In this document: positions 15,500-23,509 of the stretch, in pieces | Layout of the letters: the number at the start of each line of letters is the position of its first letter | Numbering within the stretch: the first letter of the stretch is position 1 | DNA from: JACMPA01 sp035564115 | GTDB lineage: Bacteria; Patescibacteriota; Saccharimonadia; Saccharimonadales; UBA4665 | DNA: 58,212 nucleotides | Reading direction: 5' to 3' | Assembly (NCBI GenBank): GCA_035564115.1 | Contig: DATMTN010000011.1 | Coordinates: 1 to 58,212, forward strand | Notes under the pieces: generated by a model | What the model was told of the DNA's origin: nothing | Database searches by the model: none | What the model saw: the letters and a program-made list of their open reading frames with translations, nothing else | Program-made: the position numbers and the translations under genes

Positions 15500-17641
15500 T
15501 TACTTACCCTCTAGCTCCCGCTTGGCAGCTTTCATGCTCAGCTGCAGACGGCCGCGCTCATCGACAGCGACGAGCTTGACGGTGACTTTGTCACCTTCCT
15601 TCACGACATCGCTAGTCTTTTCTACGCGGTCCTCGGACAGTTCAGAAATGTGAACCAAACCGTCCTTGCCAGGCATAATCTGCACGAAAGCACCGAAGTC
15701 CATGACAGATACAACTGGCTTGTCTTTGTAGATTTTGCCGACTTCTGGCTCCTCAACAATGCTGGCGATCCAAGCCTTGGCGGCCTCGATCTTATCCTTG
15801 TCTGGGCTAGCGATCATCACTGTACCATCATCCTTGATGTCGATCTCAGTACCGGTTTCAGCTGTAATCTTCTGGATGGTTTCACCACCCTTACCGATGA
15901 TCTCACGGATCTTGTCAGGGTTAATCGTAATCGACTCAACCCGTGGAGCATGTGGGCTCAGATCCTTACGTGGCTCTGGCAGTACACTCAGCATGTGCTC
16001 CAGGATGTGTGCCCGGCCTTGCTTGCCTTGTACGAGAGCTTCCTTCAGGACGCTGACTGGCAGGCCGTGGACCTTCATATCCATCTGTAGTGCGGTGATG
16101 CCCTCGGTAGTACCAGTCACCTTGAAGTCCATGTCGCCAGCGAAGTCTTCGGCGTCAGCAATGTCACTCAGAATGTAGTGCTTATCGCCATCAACCATCA
16201 GACCCATGGCGATACCAGAGACTGGGCGCTTGAGCGGCACACCAGCATCCATAAGTGCCAAACAGCTCGAGCAGGTTGCGGCCATGCTGGTCGAACCGTT
16301 CTGGCTCATGATCTCGGTCACCGTACGAATAGTATATGGGAATTCTGCCTCTGTTGGCAGCACAGCACTCAGTGCTCGCTCGGCTAGGTACCCATGGCCG
16401 ATTTCGCGGCGGCCTGGTGAGCCCAAGCGGCGTACTTCACCAACGGTCCAGCCTGGAGCGTTGTAGTGGTGCATGTAGCGACGTTCGCCTTCACGCTCCA
16501 TAGTGTCAACCAGCTGTGCGTAGCTCAGTGGTGCCAATGTAACGATGTTCATGCCCTGGGTCATACCACGGGTAAAGATGCTCGAACCGTGAGCTCGTGG
16601 CAAGAAACCAACCTGGCTGCTCAGTGGACGAATTTCATCGAGCTTGCGACCATCTGGGCGCACGCCGTCTTTGATAATTCCCTTGCGGACATCCTTGTGG
16701 ATAGCCATTTGTAGAGCCTCATCGTACTGCGTACGGACAGCGCCGGTGTATGCTTCCTCACCTAACTTCTCGGCCATCTCGGCGTGGAACTTTTCTTTCA
16801 GCACGCCAACCATTTCGTTACGCTCTGGGTATGGCAAACGGATAGCTTCACCGAGTTTGCCGTCAACCCAGGCATCTACTTCGGTCTGCAGGGCTTCGTC
16901 GGGCAGTGTCAGCGTGTATTCCTGAGCAGTTACGCCCACTTTCTTCACCAGCTCTTTCTGCAGTTCTACGGCAGGAACGATTGCCTTCTGGGCGAATTCG
17001 AGCGCCCCAGCAACTTCTTCCTCGGTGACCTCGTTAGCACCAGCTTCGACCATCATGATGGCGTCGCTAGTACCAGCGACCACCAAGTCGAGCTTGCCAG
17101 CTTCGAGCTCTTCGTAGCTCATGAATGCTTCGTACTCGCCTGCCTCGTTGATACCGACACGGACACCAGCAACAGGGCCGTCAAATGGTGCACCAGTCAG
17201 CATAAATGCCGTGCTCATGGCGATCATGGCGATCATATCTGGGCGGAAGGTTGGATCGGTGCTGAGCACAGTCGCTACACCCTGGACTTCGTTACGGTAG
17301 CCCTTCGGCCACAGTGGGCGAATTGGGCGGTCGATCAGGCGGCCGATGAGGATAGCGTCGTCACTTGGACGACCCTCACGCTTAATAAATCGGCTGCCGC
17401 TCATCTTGCCAGCAGCGTAGAACTTCTCTTCGTAGTCGATGCTCAGTGGGAAGTAGTCAAAGCCTTGGAGGGGCTTACCGACCATAGCTGTACCGAGTAC
17501 AACTGTCTCGCCGTAACTGACGAGTACCGAGGCGCTGCTGCGGAAACCAACACGGTTAATCTCGAGTGAGAGCGTGCGGCCGCAAAACTCGGTTTCTACT
17601 TTTACAATATCTTTCCCGTAGGGGTTGATGATATCTGTCAT
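15500..17641 (-). CDS. pnp: Polyribonucleotide nucleotidyltransferase (PNPase)
   Basis: 713 residues, full length. Two RNase PH domains (about 1-230 and 320-550) are joined by a helical linker. A KH domain follows (INPDKIREIIGKGGETIQKI), then an S1 domain (GKIYKDKPVVSVMDFGAFV, GLVHISELS). It degrades RNA 3'-5' by phosphorolysis and can add tails. It lies after rpsO as in many bacteria, separated by a strongly structured 171-base gap. No Shine-Dalgarno site stronger than GAAAGGA is seen. Confidence 0.97.
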   Translation of the reverse strand: MTDIINPYGKDIVKVETEFCGRTLSLEINRVGFRSSASVLVSYGETVVLGTAMVGKPLQGFDYFPLSIDYEEKFYAAGKMSGSRFIKREGRPSDDAILIGRLIDRPIRPLWPKGYRNEVQGVATVLSTDPTFRPDMIAMIAMSTAFMLTGAPFDGPVAGVRVGINEAGEYEAFMSYEELEAGKLDLVVAGTSDAIMMVEAGANEVTEEEVAGALEFAQKAIVPAVELQKELVKKVGVTAQEYTLTLPDEALQTEVDAWVDGKLGEAIRLPYPERNEMVGVLKEKFHAEMAEKLGEEAYTGAVRTQYDEALQMAIHKDVRKGIIKDGVRPDGRKLDEIRPLSSQVGFLPRAHGSSIFTRGMTQGMNIVTLAPLSYAQLVDTMEREGERRYMHHYNAPGWTVGEVRRLGSPGRREIGHGYLAERALSAVLPTEAEFPYTIRTVTEIMSQNGSTSMAATCSSCLALMDAGVPLKRPVSGIAMGLMVDGDKHYILSDIADAEDFAGDMDFKVTGTTEGITALQMDMKVHGLPVSVLKEALVQGKQGRAHILEHMLSVLPEPRKDLSPHAPRVESITINPDKIREIIGKGGETIQKITAETGTEIDIKDDGTVMIASPDKDKIEAAKAWIASIVEEPEVGKIYKDKPVVSVMDFGAFVQIMPGKDGLVHISELSEDRVEKTSDVVKEGDKVTVKLVAVDERGRLQLSMKAAKRELEGK

Positions 17642-17768
17642 TTTTTCCTTTCTGTCACTAGCAGCAAATCAACAGGGTGCAAATATATAACTGTCCTTGT
17701 GCTATGTCGGCAGCATATATCTGTGGCTCTGGTGACTGGGCACGCCAGTGGTCCGGGGTGTTAATGTG

Positions 17769-17798
17769 CACAAGCTTGTGGCCCCAGTGCGGGGGCCA
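17769..17798. promoter_or_regulatory. Structured rpsO-pnp spacer
   Basis: A 12-base perfect palindrome CACAAGCTTGTG (17769-17780) abuts a GC-rich hairpin TGGCCCC/GGGGCCA (17779-17798). Both lie just after the rpsO stop within the 171-base spacer before pnp. Further GC-rich complementary stretches follow. Such spacers serve in some bacteria as terminators or as RNase processing sites that control pnp; which applies here is not shown. Confidence 0.4.
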
Positions 17799-17812
17799 GT
17801 AGTCTACGCAGA

Positions 17813-18079
17813 TTAACGGCGGATGCCGAGCTTCTTGATCAGATCAAGGTAAGCCTGGGAGTCTTTGTCAGCGATGTACTTCAGCAGACGGCGGCGCTTG
17901 CCGACCAGCTGCAGCAGACCGCGGCGGGCCGCAAAGTCCTTCTTGTTCACCTTCAGGTGCTCAGTCAGTTCCTTTATACGCTCCGTGTCGATAGCAACCT
18001 GGACAGCCGCACTACCGTTGTCGGTCTTGCTTGCCTGGTGCTCCTTGATAATCTTGCTCTTTTTCTCGCTTGAGATCAT
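17813..18079 (-). CDS. rpsO: 30S ribosomal protein S15
   Basis: 88 residues, standard length. The four-helix S15 pattern is clear (GSAAVQVAIDTERIKELTEHL, KDFAARRGLLQLVGKRRRLL). S15 binds the 16S rRNA junction of helices 20-22 early in assembly. GATAGGAAG precedes the ATG. It leads the rpsO-pnp-rnj unit. Confidence 0.96.
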   Translation of the reverse strand: MISSEKKSKIIKEHQASKTDNGSAAVQVAIDTERIKELTEHLKVNKKDFAARRGLLQLVGKRRRLLKYIADKDSQAYLDLIKKLGIRR

Positions 18080-18135
18080 GTACTTCCTATCTATGATTGT
18101 AATTTTAAGAGATTTTTATGATGGCGTTAGGTGAG

Positions 18136-18164
18136 ATTATATCAGATACGCGCCCCTGAAGCAA
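18136..18164 (-). promoter_or_regulatory. Promoter of rpsO
   Basis: Minus strand TTGCTT (18159-18164), 17-base spacer, TATAAT (18136-18141), giving a 5' leader of about 50 bases before rpsO. Confidence 0.7.
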
Positions 18165-18203
18165 CAGAGACGCGTACATAAATTTACTCAATTTCTGGCT
18201 GGA

Positions 18204-18767
18204 CTATTTAGGTAGCATGCCAGAGTCATTGATCGTGACTTCTGGAGGAGTTGGCTGCGCCGATGGCATCATACCAGAGTCGTCAGGCAGAACTTCACTT
18301 GGTGACGGCTGACTTGAAGGCATCATTCCTGAATCATCAGGAGTAATCTCAACCGGTGCCGTACTCTGGCTTGGCTTCATACCAGAATCATTAATGATGA
18401 CTTCTTGAGGAGCATCCTTGTGCTGAACCGTATCATGATGTGGGACGATTGGCTCTGGTGTAGGCGCGACTGTGTGGGGAGCTACCGGGACTGACTGCTC
18501 TACAATCGGTTTTGGTTGGAGTGTCTGGCCCTCCATAATCTTCTGCGGCGGTGTTGAAACTTCAGCGCCAGGAGTCTGTGGTGCTGATACTGGCGCATTG
18601 GCAGGACCGTGGTCAGCATTGGCGGCACCACCTTCTACCATCGTACCCAGACCTACAACCGCGGCCGCAGCGGTAACTGTACCTGCTACCCAAGCAACAG
18701 CTGGATTAACTTTTCGGTCGTTATTGGTAGTCGCGTCTTCTGGAGTTTTTGTTTTGAATAGATTCAT
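18204..18767 (-). CDS. Membrane-anchored surface stalk protein with DSGM repeats
   Basis: 187 residues. A short cytosolic N-terminus leads to one membrane segment (about residues 24-45, AVAWVAGTVTAAAAVVGLG). Then comes a Pro/Val/Ala/Thr-rich stalk, and four C-terminal repeats of the form E(V/I)xxxDSGMxPS, about 19 residues apart. The protein probably faces outward. The start at 18767 is chosen because a perfect promoter ends 7 bases upstream; the longer frame would begin inside the -35 box. Family not recognised. Confidence 0.65.
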   Translation of the reverse strand: MNLFKTKTPEDATTNNDRKVNPAVAWVAGTVTAAAAVVGLGTMVEGGAANADHGPANAPVSAPQTPGAEVSTPPQKIMEGQTLQPKPIVEQSVPVAPHTVAPTPEPIVPHHDTVQHKDAPQEVIINDSGMKPSQSTAPVEITPDDSGMMPSSQPSPSEVLPDDSGMMPSAQPTPPEVTINDSGMLPK

Positions 18768-18774
18768 GTGTAGC

Positions 18775-18803
18775 ATTATAGTACACAATTGTAATTTTGT
18801 CAA
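18775..18803 (-). promoter_or_regulatory. Perfect consensus promoter of the DSGM-repeat gene
   Basis: Minus strand TTGACA (18798-18803), 17 bases, TATAAT (18775-18780), then 7 bases to the ATG at 18767. Strong, leaderless-type promoter. Confidence 0.85.
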
Positions 18804-18834
18804 GCATTAGGGTTTTATATGATTCTACTTTACA

Positions 18835-18865
18835 CAGAAGGATACTCCTCACGAGTACCCTTCTG
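18835..18865. terminator. Hairpin downstream of the protease gene
   Basis: Arms CAGAAGGATACTC (18835-18847) and GAGTACCCTTCTG (18853-18865) pair over 13 bases with one mismatch around a 5-base loop. It follows the 3' end of the minus-strand protease gene at 18892. The T-run is weak. Confidence 0.5.
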
Positions 18866-18891
18866 TTAAGCAATAAGGCTGAGCCCTATGT

Positions 18892-20124
18892 CTAGTAGTG
18901 CGTCAGGAACCGACTGTTAGCTGTGTTCCAGTGTGTAGCGAGCCAGCCCGATGGAGTGGCGGCATTGAAGTATGTATCCTTACCGCAGTCATAGCGAGAG
19001 TACGAAGCAGTAGAGGTACAGCGTAGGGTCATACTGTGCGTACCATCGTTGTAGCACATGACATCGTGCTGATCGTAACAGTGGTAGCCGGCCGTTCCGT
19101 AGGGTGCACTCGGTTCTACGGCACCGAGGGTATGCATCAACTCATGCGGCTCTGCATAGTTCCAGCAACCTCGCCATACAAGGGCAAAACTGTTGCCAGA
19201 GTTATTAGGATTGTCTTGGGTTGGGCGGGTATCTGAGTATACTGAGCCTTGGCCACAACCAGTATCGGAGTCGACCCAGGCCATGTATTTGATATAGCCG
19301 TTATTGTAGCCCTTGGCACGTAGTTGATTGACGATATTACTGTAGTCGCCCATATCGCCACTGACAGCGACATCGCTAATGAGCAAGTGGGTACAGTCAG
19401 CATTGTGGATGAATTTGTATTGTCGACCCTGACCACCATTCTGTTGGCTACTGTCATACATGACGGCGTTGACGCGCCTGGCAATGCTTTCGAAGTTATC
19501 CCTTAAACCACCAATACGGTCGCTGTTGCCCGCCTTATAGACGTAGAGGAGTTTAATGCGATAGCCAGTAGTAGTATCGACGCATGGCCAATGATTGCCT
19601 GAGACATTACTGAGAGTACCGGCATAGAGGTCGTTAGCAATAACCTGATCAGAGCCAGCATTTGATGGCTCGACATTCGGGTTATCTGGGTGCTGCTTGT
19701 CGTACTGTACCTGGGCTGCTAGCTGAGCATCGATCTGTTGAGCACGAGCACGAACATCAACACCGACCGGTCCTGGGTCCTGATGGATACAGGCCTGGCT
19801 ATGCACTGCCGACTGGCCATGTGTAACGTCCAGGAAATCATCGCCACAAGGGCCGTGGATATTCGGGCTACTATGCATCTTCGAGTAGTACAGGCCGCGT
19901 CCTGGATTATCTGGAGGCAGCGGCGTTTGAGCATTGCTAAGCTTCAGCAGATATACTCCGGCCCCACCTATGATAATGGCGGCGATGAGCATGCCAACTT
20001 TACTAGCGAGTAAAGCACTCAAGCGTGATTTCTTCTTGCTGGTTACTACCCTTGATTTTTGTACGGGCCGCTTCGCTTTCGCGGGAGCTGCTCGCTTAGA
20101 TTTACTCGTGGACTTCGCTGGCAT
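18892..20124 (-). CDS. Membrane-anchored or secreted metzincin-like zinc protease
   Basis: 410 residues. A very basic N-terminus (about 35 residues of K/R/S/A) precedes one hydrophobic segment (SKVGMLIAAIIIGGAGVYLL), so the rest lies outside the cell. The zinc motif HELMHTLGAV begins at residue 327 (H327, E328, H331, G334), and HCYDQHDVMCY downstream resembles the third ligand and Met-turn of metzincins. At least eight cysteines in the exported part suggest disulfides. Targets are unknown; secreted actinobacterial metallopeptidases are the nearest type. Promoter at 20157-20184 and ribosome binding site AGGAG. Confidence 0.72.
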   Translation of the reverse strand: MPAKSTSKSKRAAPAKAKRPVQKSRVVTSKKKSRLSALLASKVGMLIAAIIIGGAGVYLLKLSNAQTPLPPDNPGRGLYYSKMHSSPNIHGPCGDDFLDVTHGQSAVHSQACIHQDPGPVGVDVRARAQQIDAQLAAQVQYDKQHPDNPNVEPSNAGSDQVIANDLYAGTLSNVSGNHWPCVDTTTGYRIKLLYVYKAGNSDRIGGLRDNFESIARRVNAVMYDSSQQNGGQGRQYKFIHNADCTHLLISDVAVSGDMGDYSNIVNQLRAKGYNNGYIKYMAWVDSDTGCGQGSVYSDTRPTQDNPNNSGNSFALVWRGCWNYAEPHELMHTLGAVEPSAPYGTAGYHCYDQHDVMCYNDGTHSMTLRCTSTASYSRYDCGKDTYFNAATPSGWLATHWNTANSRFLTHY

Positions 20125-20156
20125 ATCCTGGACTCCTGAGGTTTTACTTAAGCATA

Positions 20157-20184
20157 ACTATAATCGCTTCGCTTAAAGTGTCAA
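20157..20184 (-). promoter_or_regulatory. Promoter of the protease gene
   Basis: Minus strand TTGACA (20179-20184), 16-base spacer, TATAGT (20157-20162), about 25 bases of leader before the ribosome binding site. Confidence 0.7.
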
Positions 20185-20219
20185 TACAGGTACGTATCCA
20201 GGGGAAGTATACGGAGTAC

Positions 20220-20921
20220 TCAGTCTAAATGTTGCAGCTTTGAGGCAAGCGTTTCTGCCGCTATGGATATCGGCTGCACTGCTGCCTGCAAGTCAAAAAT
20301 CCCTACACTCGTGCGACGTAGATCGGACATATAGGAACCTGTCTCTAGCAGTTTGCCCAGGTCTTCCACGAGTGAACGGATGTAGGTACCACTGCTGACA
20401 CGACTCGTGAACTTTACATAGGGATACTCATAACTTGTGAACTCATTGGAGTGGATGGTTACTGGCCGAGCCTCCAGCGCAACAGCCTTACCCTCCCGCG
20501 CGAGCTTGTAGGCTCGCTGGCCGTTTATTTTCATGGCACTGAAGGCTGGTGGTACCTGCATAATCTGCCCCTGTAACTTCTCTAGAGCCTCTAGGACAGC
20601 TTCTTTGCTCGGAATCGTGTCCGATATTGGGGTCTTTTCACCTTCAGCATCAGCTGTGGTGCTCGTTTCGCCAAGTTTCATGGTCACTTCATATGTTTTA
20701 TCGAGCTTGCTCAGCTCCCCTGCCCGACGCGTACACTCCTTACCCACAAGTAGCACTAATAGACCAGTCGCCATCGGGTCTAGGGTGCCGGTGTGACCGA
20801 CCTTGCAGTTTTTGGGCTTTTTGCCCTCGAGACCGGCGACTATCCGGCGCACATAATTCACGACATCGAATGATGTCCAGGTCTTGGGCTTATCAACTAA
20901 CAGTAGTCCTTGGATGGGCAT
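20220..20921 (-). CDS. truB: tRNA pseudouridine(55) synthase TruB
   Basis: 233 residues. The catalytic motif KVGHTGTLDPMATGLL holds the nucleophilic Asp, preceded by GLLLVDKPKTWTSFDVV, with later FSAMKINGQRAYKLAREG and the RVSSGTYIRSLVEDLG motif. TruB makes pseudouridine 55 in the T-loop of most tRNAs. A PUA domain is absent or very short, as in compact forms. The ATG at 20921 follows TACAAT by 7 bases, so a leaderless mRNA is likely; GTG at 20927 is an alternative. Confidence 0.93.
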   Translation of the reverse strand: MPIQGLLLVDKPKTWTSFDVVNYVRRIVAGLEGKKPKNCKVGHTGTLDPMATGLLVLLVGKECTRRAGELSKLDKTYEVTMKLGETSTTADAEGEKTPISDTIPSKEAVLEALEKLQGQIMQVPPAFSAMKINGQRAYKLAREGKAVALEARPVTIHSNEFTSYEYPYVKFTSRVSSGTYIRSLVEDLGKLLETGSYMSDLRRTSVGIFDLQAAVQPISIAAETLASKLQHLD

Positions 20922-21018
20922 GGGCACTATTGTACTACGAGCCGAGAGAAGTGATTGCTGGCAACCACTTATGAGCGAAGACGCATTTTCGGCTACAAAG
21001 CAGCTATTGTGTCGTGAT

Positions 21019-22773
21019 TTACTTCGGTGGGTTGAAGTCTATTGGCAGTGGTGGTGGTACTGGTGGGGCGGCTGCTGGGTCGTTTGCGACAGAGGTAGGG
21101 GGTGTCGGATCCGCTGTAGGGATAGTTAGACTTGGGGGTGTCGGCATGGTTAGCGGGGTGTCAGCTGGCGAGCTAGCAAGCGGCGCAACATCATTTACTG
21201 GTGTCGCCTCGAGGGATGGTGGAGCTGGCGCATCGGCACTATCGGGCAGGTCCTGAACATTCAGGTAACCTTCGGCCCCCGCCGCTTGCAATGGTTGTGG
21301 CAAACCAGCATCTGGAGCGCTATTCTGAGCGTCCATGATGGCAGCGCGAGCAGCATCGAGCGAGTTGTCGCCACCCGTTTCTGTATTTGTTGCCTCAGCG
21401 TGAGGGCTATCAACCGCCTGCTCTAGATCAGTCAGTGATTGTTCGGCAGGCTCCTGGGGAGCCTCAGTCGTAGGAACAACGGGCGGCTCTGGTGCCGTAG
21501 CAGTGGCTGCAGGCGCTGGTTCAGAGGGCAATGGTTCGAAATCTGGCAGCTTGTCCGTTGATGGTGGAATTGACTCGGTCGGTAGCTCGACAACTGGCTC
21601 ATCGAGCGTAACTTCTGCGGGTGGCTGGACAGTAGGCAATGCAACATTCTCTGTGTTTTCTGTGGACACTGGAGCGACATTTTCATTGGATACAGGATCA
21701 TGGTTGAGCATTGGTGCATCACTATTCATAAGCGATAGTGGGTCAATACTTGGATCGAAGCCCTCGGGCTTGCTATTGGCTGTCAGTGTCCCCCCCATGC
21801 TTGGCGGCTGGAGAATAAGTCGAGAGGCCGGACCAGGGGTCTGACCGTCACCCTCTAGGAGTGGTGCTATGCCATCCTCTTCAACATCAGCGGCCGATTC
21901 CAATTGGGTATCACTTGCTTGCGCTGGTACAGGTTCGGCCGGCGCTTCCGGTGCGTGACCGATTTCTAATGTACCCGCCCCACTCTCTACGACTTCCGCC
22001 TGGGCAGGAGCGCTTGCCGTCTCCACTTCACCACTCGTCTGCAGTTCACTTGCTACCAGTTGCTGGTTAGCGCCAGCAGCCATTAGTTCAGCGCTCACCT
22101 TCATAGTCGTTGGTGACGTTTTGTCATTACTGAAACGGTCTGTTTCGGCCACGATACCTGTCAGGAGTGAGGTCGCTATCTGGCCGTCCAGCTGATCTTT
22201 GTCGAGTGCATTGGCAATCTGATATGTCAGTTCCGACAGGCTGCTCGCCTGTGGCTCAACCCAGTTGAGCGTGCCGAGTTCACCAGCACTGCCTATGCTG
22301 ACAGACGCTACCGTAGCGTCATGTAGAATCCGGCCGTGCGAGGTAATCGCCTGGTCAAGATCCTGCTGCTTCTCGACTCCCAGGCACAGAACGACATCAA
22401 CATTGAAGTCACCTTGGCTAAAGTCCAGATCATCTTGCGTAATCGAGGTCTTGTATGGGGTAATGAAGATCTTGACGATGTTGTCTTCGACCTTATAGCG
22501 CAGCTTATCGGCCTTGGACTTATCGAGTGATACGATGAAATCACGGAGTGAATCAGTGTTTTTCTCAAGTGTATCTTCGGGTTTCAAGAACTGCAGTGTT
22601 GAGGGCACTTCCCCACTGAAGACGGCAGTGGCATGCTTCTTCAGCTTGTTCAGGAACAGCGTAATACCGATACAGGCCGCCAGCTGGTCAACCGAAGGGT
22701 TGGCGCTCACCGTCACCAATATATTATTGGCGTCTTTGAGCTTTTTGATTAGTTCTTGTTTTTGATTGTCCAT
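21019..22773 (-). CDS. DHH/NrnA-like protein with lost catalytic motifs and a long P/A/E-rich tail
   Basis: 584 residues. Residues 1-245 follow the layout of DHH phosphoesterases of the NrnA type (NNILVTVSANPSVDQLAACIG, VDVVLCLGVE, TGIVAETDRFSNDKTSP). The metal-binding DxD of motif I reads PSVDQLAA and the DHH motif is replaced by ILHDATVAS, so nuclease activity is doubtful. Residues about 250-584 are Pro/Ala/Glu/Thr-rich and disordered. It has no Shine-Dalgarno site and an A-rich leader. In many bacteria an NrnA-type gene neighbours truB and rbfA, which supports the family call. Confidence 0.6.
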   Translation of the reverse strand: MDNQKQELIKKLKDANNILVTVSANPSVDQLAACIGITLFLNKLKKHATAVFSGEVPSTLQFLKPEDTLEKNTDSLRDFIVSLDKSKADKLRYKVEDNIVKIFITPYKTSITQDDLDFSQGDFNVDVVLCLGVEKQQDLDQAITSHGRILHDATVASVSIGSAGELGTLNWVEPQASSLSELTYQIANALDKDQLDGQIATSLLTGIVAETDRFSNDKTSPTTMKVSAELMAAGANQQLVASELQTSGEVETASAPAQAEVVESGAGTLEIGHAPEAPAEPVPAQASDTQLESAADVEEDGIAPLLEGDGQTPGPASRLILQPPSMGGTLTANSKPEGFDPSIDPLSLMNSDAPMLNHDPVSNENVAPVSTENTENVALPTVQPPAEVTLDEPVVELPTESIPPSTDKLPDFEPLPSEPAPAATATAPEPPVVPTTEAPQEPAEQSLTDLEQAVDSPHAEATNTETGGDNSLDAARAAIMDAQNSAPDAGLPQPLQAAGAEGYLNVQDLPDSADAPAPPSLEATPVNDVAPLASSPADTPLTMPTPPSLTIPTADPTPPTSVANDPAAAPPVPPPLPIDFNPPK

Positions 22774-22806
22774 TTGATTGTTTTTATGTTGAGAATACTC
22801 GCCCTG

Positions 22807-22835
22807 AATGTACCATAAACACTACCGTTATGCAA
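22807..22835 (-). promoter_or_regulatory. Promoter of the DHH-like gene
   Basis: Minus strand TTGCAT (22830-22835), 17-base spacer, TACATT (22807-22812). The leader to the ATG at 22773 is about 25-30 bases. Confidence 0.5.
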
Positions 22836-22854
22836 GAAATGCGCGCAAAAACGT

Positions 22855-22980
22855 ATAGAGATGCCTACTACGGTGCAGTGTGGGACGAAAGCCGAGCATC
22901 GGAGCGCAGCGTATATGTACGATACGTGAGCACCGAAGCGCAGAATTTCGCCCGCAATGTGCCGTAGTATGCGTCTCTAT
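22855..22980. repeat. 126-base long imperfect palindrome with internal hairpins
   Basis: The ends pair over about 23 bases with four mismatches (ATAGAGATGCCTACTACGG against CCGTAGTATGCGTCTCTAT). Inside, GGGACGAAA pairs with TTTCGCCC, CGTAT with ATACG, and CCGA with TCGG. Two direct repeats, GAGCATCGGAGCGCAG and GAGCACCGAAGCGCAG, differ at two positions. No reading frame explains it. It fills the space between two divergent promoters. It could be a small palindromic mobile element or a structured RNA. Confidence 0.6.
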
Positions 22981-22981
22981 T

Positions 22982-23011
22982 TTGACAACAACCCCAGTTA
23001 TACGGTATAGT
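22982..23011 (+). promoter_or_regulatory. Promoter of rpsT
   Basis: TTGACA (22982-22987), 18-base spacer, TATAGT (23006-23011). The -35 starts one base after the palindromic element ends. Confidence 0.7.
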
Positions 23012-23050
23012 TGAACGTCGAAATCAAGTAAACGTAAGCAAGGAATATCC

Positions 23051-23413
23051 ATGCCAATCATCAAGTCCGCCAAAAAGCGTGTCAAGGTCGCCAAAAAAGC
23101 TACCATCCGCAACTCAAAAACCAAGCGTTCTCTGAAGACCGCTCTGAAGGCTTTCACCGCTAAGCCAGAGGGCAAGACCCACAGTGTCGCTCAGAGCAAC
23201 ATCGATAAGGCTGTCAAGAAGGGCCTAATGCACAAGAACAAGGCTGCTCGCCTGAAGAAGCAGGCTGCTGCCAAGGCTAAGGCTGCCGGTGCTAAGCCAG
23301 CTGCTGCCACCACCAAGAAGGTTGCTGCCAAGCCAGCCGCTAAGAAAGCTGCACCGGCCAAAAAGCCAGTAGCGAAGAAGGCACCTGCGAAGAAGCCAGC
23401 CGCTAAGAAGTAA
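23051..23413 (+). CDS. rpsT: 30S ribosomal protein S20 with a Lys/Ala/Pro-rich tail
   Basis: 120 residues against about 87 usual. Residues 1-78 are S20 (MPIIKSAKKRVKVAKKATIR, KTALKAF, NIDKAVKKGLMHKNKAARLKK). The last 40 residues are repeats of PAKK/PAAKK type, like the tail of histone H1 or bacterial HU-like proteins, and should bind nucleic acid. S20 assembles early onto 16S rRNA. Ribosome binding site AAGGA; own promoter upstream and a good terminator downstream, so it is a single-gene unit. Confidence 0.93.
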   Translation: MPIIKSAKKRVKVAKKATIRNSKTKRSLKTALKAFTAKPEGKTHSVAQSNIDKAVKKGLMHKNKAARLKKQAAAKAKAAGAKPAAATTKKVAAKPAAKKAAPAKKPVAKKAPAKKPAAKK

Positions 23414-23430
23414 TTAACTTCGAAATCCTC

Positions 23431-23458
23431 AAAACACCGTCTCCAGGCGGTGTTTTTT
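23431..23458 (+). terminator. Intrinsic terminator of rpsT
   Basis: AAAACACCG (23431-23439) pairs with CGGTGTTTT (23448-23456) across an 8-base loop, followed by more T. Confidence 0.85.
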
Positions 23459-23509
23459 GTTGCCCTGTAGAGCTATACTAAAGATAGTTTTAAATTTTTG
23501 GAGGGTACC

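Noticed and set aside
16784..17569. Long open frame on the plus strand opposite pnp (261 codons)
   Set aside because: It is antisense to a clear PNPase gene, has no recognisable motif and no start signal; such frames follow from the codon use of the real gene.
17642..17812. tRNA-like fold in the rpsO-pnp spacer
   Set aside because: Stem lengths and loops do not match a cloverleaf, and no anticodon or T-loop sequence is present.
23270..23413. Repeats in the 3' end of rpsT resembling a short tandem array
   Set aside because: They encode the PAKK-type tail of S20 in frame and are not spaced like a CRISPR or satellite.
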